NCBI RefSeq assembly: GCF_026151205.1
Contig: NC_087081.1
Coordinates: 8,799,246 to 8,863,245 of the forward strand
Reading direction: 5' to 3'
Length of the DNA: 64,000 nt
From: Bolinopsis microptera
Lineage: Eukaryota > Ctenophora > Tentaculata > Lobata > Bolinopsidae
Within the stretch, counting starts at the first letter, position 1; the number at the start of each line of letters is the position of its first letter. This document shows positions 45,201 to 57,200 of this stretch, in pieces. The notes under the pieces are model-generated. The model worked only from the letters and a program-made list of their open reading frames with translations. It ran no database searches and was not told the origin of the DNA. A program made the position numbers and the translations under genes.

Positions 45201-48200
45201 AATCTACCAACTAATCCTGGTAAATTATTCATCATCATTCGTTAATCTACCAATTAATCCTGGTAAATTATTCATCATCACTCGTTAATCTACCAACTAA
45301 TCCTGGTAAATTATTCATCATCACTCGTTAATCTGCCAACTAATCCTGGTAAATTTTTCATCATCACTCGTTAATCTGCCAACTAATCCTGGTAAATTAT
45401 TCATCATCACTCGTTAATCTGCCAACTAATCCTGGTAAATTATTCATCATCACTCGTTAATCTGCCAACTAATCCTGGTAAATTATTCATCATCACTCGT
45501 TAATCTACCAATTAATCCTGGTAAATTATCGATCATCACTCGTTAATCTGCCAACTAATCCTGGTAAATTATTCATCATCACTCGTTAATCTGCCAATTA
45601 ATCCTGGTAAATTATTCATCATCACTCGTTAATCTGCCAACTAATCCTGGTAAATTATTCATCATCACTCGTTAATCTGCCAACTAATCCTGGTAAATTA
45701 TTCATCATCACTCGTTAATCTGCCAACTAATCCTGGTATATTATTCATCATCACTCGTTAATCTGCCAACTAATCCTGGTAAATTATTCATCATCACTCG
45801 TTAATCTGCCAACTAATCCTGGTAAATTATTCATCATCACTCGTTAATCTGCCAATTAATCCTGGTAAATTATTCATCATCACTCGTTAATCTGCCAATT
45901 AATCCTGGTAAATTATTCATCATCAGTCGTTAATCTACCAACTAATCCTGGTAAATTATTCATCATCACTCGTTAATCTACCAACTAATCCTGGTAAATT
46001 ATTCATCATCACTCGTTAATCTGCCAACTAATCCTGGTAAATTATTCATCATCACTCGTTAATCTGCCAACTAATCCTGGTAAATTATTCATCATCACTC
46101 GTTAATCTACCAATTAATCCTGGTAAATTATCTATCATCACTCGTTAATCTGCCAACTAATCCTGGTAAATTATTCATCATCACTCGTTAATCTGCCAAC
46201 TAATCCTGGTAAATTATTCATCATCACTCGTTAATCTGCCAACTAATCCTGGTAAATTATTCATCATCACTCGTTAATCTGCCAATTAATCCTGGTAAAT
46301 TATTCATCATCACTCGTTAATCTACCAACTAATCCTGGTAAATTATTCATCATCATTCGTTAATCTACCAATTAATCCTGGTAAATTATTCATCATCACT
46401 CGTTAATCTACCAACTAATCCTGGTAAATTATTCATCATCACTCGTTAATCTGCCAACTAATCCTGGTAAATTATTCATCATCACTCGTTAATCTGCCAA
46501 CTAATCCTGGTAAATTATTCATCATCACTCGTTAATCTGCCAACTAATCCTGGTAAATTATTCATCATCACTCGTTAATCTACCAACTAATCCTGGTAAA
46601 TTATCTATCATCACTCGTTAATCTGCCAACTAATCCTGGTAAATTATTCATCATCACTCGATAATCTGCCAATTAATCCTGGTAAATTATTCATCATCAC
46701 TCGTTAATCTGCCAACTAATCCTGGTAAATTATTCATCATCACTCGTTAATCTGCCAACTTATCCTGGTAAATTATTCATCATCACTCGTTAATCTACCA
46801 ATTAATCCTGGTAAATTATCGATCATCACTCGTTAATCTGCCAACTAATCCTGGTAAATTATTCATCATCACTCGTTAATCTGCCAATTAATCCTGGTAA
46901 ATTATTCATCATCACTCGTTAATCTGCCAACTGATCCTGGTAAATTATTCATCATCACTCGTTAATCTGCCAACTAATCCTGGTAAATTATTCATCATCA
47001 CTTGTTAATCTGCCAACTAATCCTGGTAAATTATTCATCATCACTCGTTAATCTGCCAACTAATCCTGGTAAATTATTCATCATCACTCGTTAATCTGCC
47101 AACTAATCCTGGTAAATTATTCATCATCACTCGTTAATCTGCCAACTAATCCTGGTAAATTATTCATCATCACTCGTTAATCTGTCAATTAATCCTGGTA
47201 AATTATTCATCATCACTCGTTAATCTACCAACTAATCCTGGTAAATTATTCATCATCACTCGTTAATCTACCAATTAATCCTGGTAAATTATTCATCATC
47301 ACTCGTTAATCTGCCAACTAATCCTGGTAAATTATTCATCATCACTCGTTAATCTGCCAACTAATCCTGGTAAATTATTCATCATCACTCGTTAATCTGC
47401 CAACTAATCCTGGTAAATTATTCATCATCACTCGTTAATCTGCCAACTAATCCTGGTAAATTATTCATCATCAATCGTTAATCTGCCAACTAATCCTGGT
47501 AAATTATTCATCATCACTCGTTAATCTGCCAACTAATCCTGGTAAATTATTCATCATCACTCGTTAATCTGCCAACTAATCCTGGTAAATTATTCATCAT
47601 CACTCGTTAATCTGCCAACTAATCCTGGTAAATTATTCATCATCACTCGTTAATCTGTCAATTAATCCTGGTAAATTATTCATCATCACTCGTTAATCTA
47701 CCAACTAATCCTGGTAAATTATTCATCATCACTCGTTAATCTACCAATTATTCCTGGTAAATTATTCATCATCACTCGTTAATCTGCCAACTAATCCTGG
47801 TAAATTATTCATCATCACTCGTTAATCTGCCAACTAATCCTGGTAAATTATTCATCATCACTCGTTAATCTGCCAACTAATCCTGGTAAATTATTCATCA
47901 TCACTCGTTAATCTGCCAACTAATCCTGGTAAATTATTCATCATCAATCGTTAATCTACCAATTAATCCTGGTAAATTATCTATCATCACTCGTTAATCT
48001 GCCAACTAATCCTGGTAAATTATTCATCATCACTCGTTAATCTGCCAATTAATCCTGGTAAATTATTCATCATCACTCGTTAATCTGCCAATTAATCCTG
48101 GTAAATTATTCATCATCACTCGTTAATCTGCCAACTAATCCTGGTAAATTATTCATCATCACTCGTTAATCTACCAATTAATCCTGGTAAATTATCTATC

Positions 48201-51200
48201 ATCACTCGTTAATCTGCCAACTAATCCTGGTAAATTATTCATCATCACTCGTTAATCTGCCAATTAATCCTGGTAAATTATTCATCATCACTCGTTAATC
48301 TACCAATTAATCCTGGTAAATTATTCATCATCACTCGTTAATCTACCAACTAATCCTGGTAAATTATTCATCATCACTCGTTAATCTGCCAATTAATCCT
48401 GGTAAATTATTCATCATCACTCGTTAATCTACCAATTAATCCTGGTAAATTATTCATCATCACTCGTTAATCTACCAACTAATCCTGGTAAATTATTCAT
48501 CAACACTCGTTAATCTACCAGCCAACTCTGGAAGATCTGATATTGATGAGGCTAACAGAGTAACAGAGATTTCTGATATTGATGATACTAATACTACTAG
48601 TAAGAGCCAAATCTTATAGAGGTCATCCGGTCAAAAATAATCACGACAGTGACAACACGATATAGTATATACAGTGACATATCATTATCAACACATTACA
48701 ACAATACAACAGACAAGATGAGCAGGTACCAAACCAACAAACGGGGGCTGTTCAACATGGTGAAGGAATCAGTAAACGTGAAGTTGGTGTCCGGGTTACC
48801 GGACTGGATCCTATCTCTGGAGCTGGAGAGGTTAGAGTTTTCGGAGGGCACCGTCCCAGCCATCACTAGAGTTAGAACTGACCAGGTATTCAAATATGTG
48901 GAATAATTGAATTTTTTTGTTTTTGTATGCTGTAAAGCTCCAAATTGGGCTTTGAGGGCTACATTGTCATATAGGGAGAAATCAAATAAATTAATATCAA
49001 ATTCAAAAAGAAAATTTATATGAAACAAATATAAATTTGAGAACCGCGATGGTTTCACGTGCCAAATACGATTTTTAGAACACACCTACTTAACGGTCTC
49101 GTGTTACAGGATATGGTAAGATGTCTGAATGAGGTTAACCAAGAGGTGAAGCTGCGGCGTGTTACCTTCGACATGAACATTCTTCTACACAGCAAGGGAT
49201 CTATCGCTCTCCTCGCCATCAAGGTGAGTTTAACATCATAAACCTCACATTATAAACCTCACATTATAAACCTCACATTATAAACCTCACATTATAAACC
49301 TCACATTATAAACCTCACATTATAAACCTCACATTATAAACCTCACATTATAAACCTCACATTATAAACCTCACATTATAAACCTCACATTATAAACCTC
49401 ACATTATAAACCTCACATTATAAACCTCACATTATAAACCTCACATTATAAACCTGCAGCATTAATCATAATTTTCTGCATGCACATTTGATTCCGAATG
49501 AAGACTATAACTTGACGAATTGTTTAGGTTATTAGCTGGGCCAGTCAGAAAAATTTGGCGCGATCTTCAAGTCACTTCCTGTTTGTGAAACAGACCCTCT
49601 AGTAAAATGGGACTCATTCTGTCAGGCTGTCACCCCGACACTCCGCCATATCTTCGAGTGTGTTTATAAACACTGAGATCCCCAGGTAAGTGGATATTTA
49701 CCAAGTAATTTTAAATCAACATTTGCAGCTACTTCTCGGTGTAAGTGGACAGTTGTCTCTCAATGGAGTGACTCTTATGGCCCAAGCAAGACTAGAAATC
49801 CTGATGAACACTAAACAAGAATTCCCTGGTCTTGTCAGTGCTACTTTCTCTTTCACTGAGAGGTTACTTTGTCTTTCACTGAGAGGTTTTGTTTCGTTGT
49901 CAATAAATCCTTGATAGAATACGAATAATCATCATCTTAAGTTATATGACCAATATAATAAATCAACATTCTGCATTCCCAAAACCATTAACAAACAAAA
50001 TGAATGGAAAACGATCAAGTTTAAATTGATCGAGCTTCAGCTTGTTCATCTTACAGTTTGAGTTACACATTTACAGTTACCTTGACACAAGCCTTGTTCA
50101 GGCCGCATTTTGCTTGCAATGTGGACATGTACAATCTGATCGGGCTTGACACGTTTGGTATTGACAAATGGGTAAACGAAAAAGTTGAAGATATAATACA
50201 GCAGCGTGAGATTTACAATAATTTTTTTTACAATAAGTTTTAATGATCTTAAAATGTAGAATTTAAAATCTCGTCATTCTGATGTGGAAACAAAATGATT
50301 TGGTATCGGGTTATGGGATTTGATAAATTGAGTTCGGCTAATCAGCATAACATAATTAGTGGCAGCATCCGGCAGTATGGAAGGAAGATGCCAGCTGTAC
50401 TAATTATCTTAAAACGATATTTCGAGTTCAACTTTAATCATTTCCAGAACTGGTTTACCCTGGAATGTTGTTTATGGATCTAACAGGTCTATCTACCGGA
50501 CAAGCTGTTCAGACATCTCTTCTTAGCGGCATACACGGCGGTGAGTTTTGTTCCTATTTGTTGTTTTATTTTATTTGTTGTTGTTACTTTAACTTATTGA
50601 GATATAATTTGCATTTCCGAAGTCAGTTTTCAAGTTCGACGCATGATAACTATAAAGCTATACCCTGCCTCATTCTTAAACTTCTTTGTAGACTAATGAT
50701 GATTATAACACTACTTATTGTGAGGTTTTTGCTGGGGTTTAATGATCATATTTTCTCAGATTTCAAAGAGTGGCCCGCAGCTTATTCAGTAGCTGTAAAA
50801 ATCAGCCCTGCAGATGATAACACGAACGGTTAAGTTTTTTAATATTCTGAAACTGTTTCGTTTTTTAGTGTTAACAATGTTTATGTTTTGATCAGTTTAT
50901 CACTATAAGCAATCGGGATCTTGCATTTAATCCTCCACAGTTAACAATAATAATAATAATAATAATATTTATTATATTTATTTGTATAATTTGTGATTGT
51001 TTCTCCCGGTTTTCTTCCCTTGCGTAGCAAGCCCTGTCTCTTGTAAAAACAACCTCGAAAGATTTGTAGATACACATAGTCTCTACACCTTTACCCTCTG
51101 GTCCCTAGGGTCAGCTGATCCCGGGCCAGAGGAAAACTACCGACTGCCAAGGTTTGACGCCTAGGCAGTCGAGACCTCTTATTGAGACCCTTTATAATAA

Positions 51201-54200
51201 TAATAATAACAAAGTATTTATATCCCGCTCATATTAGCAACTAGTAACCAAGAATGGTACTAGCTACTAATGTCAGAGCGGCTGTCCAAACAAAGATAAA
51301 ACTTTAATAATTTAGAATTCTCCAACAAAAAATTCTCAATTTCCTTTAAACTGCTTATTAGTAACACTAACGTCTAAAAACTACCTTATCGGACCTTATT
51401 TGGACGGACATTACATGAACGGACATAATTATGAACGGACATTAATATGAACGCTCGAAGGCATTCAAAACCATCAAAAATCCGAATTTTTTTGACGTTT
51501 TTTTTAATTTCAGCAAATGATTTTTAAATCCATTTTTTATACAGTAAGTAAGAAAAGCAGTCATTAAGCAGCAAAAATGTTAAAATATGTGTACATGATC
51601 AGTTTTTAATATCACATATCATCTTCATCAAATGGGTTTTCGTGCATGAAATAGTCCATGCTTAAAAGCTTAAAGCATCAGTGATTTCTAGCTTTATAGA
51701 AAACTTTTTTATCAAACTACCCCGGTCCTGCATTTCAGTGTTAACTTTTACAAGCCATTCGGCGTGAAGTGGTTTTATCTTAGACAACTTAAGGTTAACC
51801 TTAACATCACGTGGAGCTTTCCTATCACTGTTTCATTACCTCCCGGTCCCCTCAGTAATATGAACTATAACAACGTCGGACAATGTCCTTGGCAACACGA
51901 TTTACCGTAATATCTAGAGGCTGGAACAAGTTTGTCATGTTGGCGGGGACTAGTTCATGAACTATGTTGTGGAGTGCCATAATTTCGTTGACTTTTTTCC
52001 GCCAAGTGACCCTTCAAAACATCATATACTAGTAGAGTTTTCTGTGCCTCCAGCAGACCAAGGAGAACCTTTCCATCGTTAACTTACGGCACAATAAAGT
52101 TCTCAAAGTTGTCATATTCTGGACAAAAAGTTCGAAATGGAAAAATGTTTGAAAAAATTTCAACGGACTTTAACTTGGACGGACATTAATTGAACGGACT
52201 TTATTTGAACGGACATTAAGATGAACGCTAGGGCCTCCAGCGTTTAAGTAATGTCCGTCCAAATAAGGTCCGATAAGGTATATTATACGACAGACATGGT
52301 GGTACAATCAGACATCAGATGGAATAAACTATAAGAGAAAAATAATAATCTCGACACGTCATAATGGTTACCTTTATCTATTCAAAAGAATTTAATTAAT
52401 TGAACTTCATTATACACTCTTCTTTATTTGTAGATCAAAACAACAAACACAAACTGAGGCCTGCATCCCCGTCAATACTTCAATACCACACAATCAATAA
52501 AAGTAAAGTTTACCAGTGTCTGTTTTAGAAAGTGAGTTTGTGGTTAAAGTTGGTAGTGTGGATGACTCAGCTCCTCACATGGAACGAATAAAACACAGTG
52601 GCGAAGTACAATTCGACTTGGCTCTTCAATCCCTTTCATACCCACAGGTACGCATAGGAAATAATTAACTAATGTATCTTATCGAGATTTTTAGGATTTG
52701 CTGTCTTCACCAACTACTAGTAGTTAGTACTCATTTTAGTCACAGTCTTTAATATCATGTAGAGTTACCGTCAAAATAATTTCGAATACTGAGAGGCAAA
52801 AAGTCATTTTAAGTTTACTGTATACTAGTATACTGAAGAGTGTAGTACTAGTTCAGTAGTTCAGGAATACTTACTTTCCTATTTTCATGTTAGGTGGAAG
52901 TGAAAGTGACGAAAGATGTTAGTTTTGCCGTGGATCCAGTGATATTATCAAAGCAAGTTGACCTGACGATGATTCTTGATGGAAATACGATGAACAAATC
53001 CTACTCAATTGATTACCAAGATGGTCAGGGCTCCTGGAAAATAGATGTCAATGTATGGGGTCAGTTTCCTTTTCAATATTTTGTCGTAGTATTCTGTAAA
53101 CCGGGGTTTACTTTTAGATGCGTTCCCAGCTAGCAGCTTATACTCTTATATATAGTAATATATATATAGTAATATATTAGTATAAATCAATTCAGATTTT
53201 GTTTGCTTTATATGTGGTTTTATTTTATCTGATACATGATTTGAATAAATTGAAACAAAGGAGTTGACCGCACTCCAGGACCATCAGCCAAATCAGGTCC
53301 GCGGCAGTGGGACCTATAGTTCTGTTAAATTCGAGTTTAAACTTTTAAAGTAAACTCGACAATCTAAGAATCTAGCAGAACTATACTAGGCTGGCACGAA
53401 GAGCAAGTATTTAATACCTTGCTCCCCCCACTGTGACCGAAGCACGACGTTTTGCTTGGCCGATTAAAATCTTAAGTGTATAATATAAAATCATAGTGAT
53501 GGTTGCTAAAGTCGTAATTGTGGTGTTCCATCGTCCGTTTTCCAAAGGCGAGTCCGTTCCGATATGTTGTTTCCTCCATCCTACTCAATTTGAATCACCG
53601 CATCTGTCAAAGGTTTGACTTGGATGATTTGTGGCAAACTTTGAGTGCTAGCCAGATTTGTCTGAGTACAAGCATCTGCTTGTTCGTTGCAATCCAGTTC
53701 TGTGGCGGCATCTGCCATGACAATTCGTCGAGGGTTCATCTTCACATGCGCAGCCCTCTCCACTTCTCTGATTTTCTTTTCCAAATAGTCAGAGAAGTCC
53801 AGGCTGACGTATTCGCTTGATTCCAGGTAGCTCTGTACCTTCTTTTCCAAGTCTTCGATCATCGAGTAATTCTGTCCTTTTCTGGTCCAAAATATGACAG
53901 CAGCCCCGATGGTGACGACTGCAAACAGTAACACAACGGTTACTAGCAATATGATCTCCTCAAGGATCATTTTAAAGATTCGAGAAAGTTGAGGGAGTAG
54001 TAGAATGCTTTAAAGAGCGATTCGTTCAATTCAGTGAGAGCACAAAGCAATGAGTGTTGTGATAAGACCGAAGTGAACCAGAACATTGTGCGTTACCAAG
54101 GTAATTATGCGCGCAAATTTGCACGCGCGGTTTGTTGTCGTAAAATGCACGTGCAAGTCAAATACATTAAACTGCTCCTCTAGTCTCTAGCTTGCCAAAT

Positions 54201-57200
54201 AAAAAGAATATGAAGAGAATGACCAATGACTTATTGTCTGTTTTGAAATTCACAAATAATCTTCCGCCCAAAATTGGTGTTATCCGTTGCAAGTTAAAAC
54301 TTTCGTATTCGTTTCTGCTTCGGAAACAATGATCAAGCCATGGAAGCGATCATTAGTCATTTGTATCAAAGCGACAACTTCACATAACATGAACTTTCGT
54401 CTGAAATCTGAAGTATAGCTCAGTGTTTCTATTTGAAACGTAATAACGTATATAATCTTATAATCATACTTTGACATCATTTCTTTTTTCAGCGTATTTG
54501 TTACCAGCAGCAGTTATTAAACAAACAGGCGTAGAAGTGGTCCACTATCCGACTTTCGCTTCAGAGGCAACTTGTAACGAAGGTAACTTCAAGCTATACA
54601 TACATTCACGATTCATCTTATCACAATTCAGCAATTTCATGATTATTTTTGATACTTCTTACAACTTTACAAAATGATGTTTGAATTTGATTATCATCAT
54701 ATTATTATATAGGTATAAACAAACATCAGCTTCGTCGCGGTTTTTGTCTACACATCATATCAAGGTGACTAACAACACCTCCCTCCCTAGACTGCCCCCA
54801 GCTAGGAGTACTGTGTGTGCAGGTGACTAACAACTTAACAACACCTCCCTCCCTAGACTGACCCCAGCTAGGAGTACTGTATGTGTAGGTGACTAACAAC
54901 ACCTCCCTCCCTAGACTGCCCCCAGATAGGAGTACTGTATGTGCAGGTGACTAACAACACCTCCCTCCCTAGACTGCCCCCAGCTAGGAGTACTGCATGT
55001 GTAGGTGACTAACAACACCTCCCTCCCTAGACTGCCCCCAGCTAGGAGTACTGTATGTGCAGGTGACTAACAACACCTCCCTCCCTAGACTGCCCCCAGC
55101 TAGGAGTACTGTATGTGTAGGTGACTAACAACACCTCCCTCCATAGACTGCCCCCAGCTAGGAGTACTGTATGTGTAGGTGACTAACAACACCTCCCTCC
55201 CTAGACTGCCCCCAGCTAGGAGTACTGTATGTGTAGGTGACTAACAACACCTCCCTCCCTAGACTGCCCCCAGCTAGGAGTACTGTATGTGTAGGTGACT
55301 AACAACACCTCCCTCCCTAGACTGCCCCCAGCTAGGAGTACTGTATGTGCAGGTGACTAACAACACCTCCTTCCCTACACTGCCCCCAGCTAGGAGTACT
55401 GTATGTGTAGGTGACTAACAACACCTCCCTCCCTAGACTGCCCCCAGCTAGGAGTACTGTATGTGTAGGTGACTAACAACACCTCCCTCCCTAGACTGCC
55501 CCCAGCTAGGAGTACTGTATGTGTAGGTGACTAACAACACCTCCCTTCCTAGACTGCCCCCAGCTAGGAGTACTGTATGTGCAGGTGACTAACAACACCT
55601 CCCTCCCTAGACTGCCCCCAGCTAGGAGTACTGTATGTGCAGGTGACTAACAACACCTCCCTCCCTAGACTGCCCCCAGCTAGGAGTACTGTATGTGTAG
55701 GTGACTAACAACACCTCCCTCCCTAGACTGCCCCCAGCTAGGAGTACTGTATGTGTAGGTGACTAACAACACCTCCCTCCCTAGACTGCCCCCAGCTAGG
55801 AGTACTGTATGTGTAGGTGACTAACAACACCTCCCTCCCTAGACTGCCCCCAGCTAGGAGTACTGTATGTGTAGGTGACTAACAACACCTCCCTCCCTAG
55901 ACTGCCCCCAGCTAGGAGTACTGAATGTGTAGGTGACTAACAACACCTCCCTCCCTAGACTGCCCCCAGTTAGGAGTACTGTATGTGTATGTGACTAACA
56001 ACACCTCCCTCCCTAGACTGCCCCCAGCTAGGAGTACTGTATGTGTAGGTGACTAACAACACCTCCCTCCCTAGACTGCCCCCAGCTAGGAGTACTGTAT
56101 GTGTAGGTGACTAACAACACCTCCCTCCCTAGACTGCCCCCAGCTAGGAGTACTGTATGTGCAGGTGACTAACAACACCTTCCTCCCTAGACTGCCCCCA
56201 GCTAGAAGTACTGTATGTGTAGGTGACTAACAACACCTCCCTTCCTAGACTGCCCCCAGCTAGGAGTACTGTATGTGCAGGTGACTAACAACACCTCCCT
56301 CCCTAGACTGCCCCCAGCTAGGAGTACTGTATGTGCAGGTGACTAACAACACCTCCCTCCCTAGACTGCCCCCAGCTAGGAGTACTGTATGTGTAGGTGA
56401 CTAACAACACCTCCCTCCCTAGACTGCCCCCAGCTAGGAGTACTGTATGTGTAGGTGACTAACAACACCTCCCTCCCTAGACTGCCCCCAGCTAGGAGTA
56501 CTGTGTGTGCAGGTGACTAACAACACCTCCCTCCCTAGACTGACCCCAGCTAGGAGTACTGTATGTGTAGGTGACTAACAACACCTCCCTCCCTAGACTG
56601 CCCCCAGCTAGGAGTACTGTATGTGCAGGTGACTAACAACACCTCCCTCCCTAGACTGCCCCCAGCTAGGAGTACTGTATGTGTAGGTGACTAACAACAC
56701 CTCCCTCCATAGACTGCCCCCAGCTAGGAGTACTGTATGTGTAGGTGACTAACAACACCTCCCTCCCTAGACTGCCCCCAGCTAGGAGTACTGTATGTGT
56801 AGGTGACTAACAACACCTCCCTCCCTAGACTGCCCCCAGCTAGGAGTACTGTATGTGTAGGTGACTAACAACACCTCCCTCCCTAGACTGCCCCCAGCTA
56901 GGAGTACTGTATGTGCAGGTGACTAACAACACCTCCTTCCCTACACTGCCCCCAGCTAGGAGTACTGTATGTGTAGGTGACTAACAACACCTCCCTCCCT
57001 AGACTGCCCCCAGCTAGGAGTACTGTATGTGTAGGTGACTAACAACACCTCCCTCCCTAGACTGCCCCCAGCTAGGAGTACTGTATGTGCAGGTGACTAA
57101 CAACACCTTCCTCCCTAGACTGCCCCCAGCTAGAAGTACTGTATGTGTAGGTGACTAACAACACCTCCCTTCCTAGACTGCCCCCAGCTAGGAGTACTGT

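Noticed and set aside
42339-48525. Possible CRISPR-like array
   Set aside because: Units are contiguous with no unique spacers, and the host is eukaryotic; it is a minisatellite.
48649-48725. Upstream ATG at 48649 as the start of the SMP/C2 protein
   Set aside because: Joining exon 1 (42202-42338) to the acceptor at 48725 keeps phase, restores a Trp codon and gives the EWFNTL-W pattern; the upstream in-frame stretch is low-complexity.
53260-53420. Possible tRNA or structured RNA in intron 8
   Set aside because: A short inverted repeat (TATAGTTCTG/CAGAACTATA) is present, but no A/B box pattern or cloverleaf fits.
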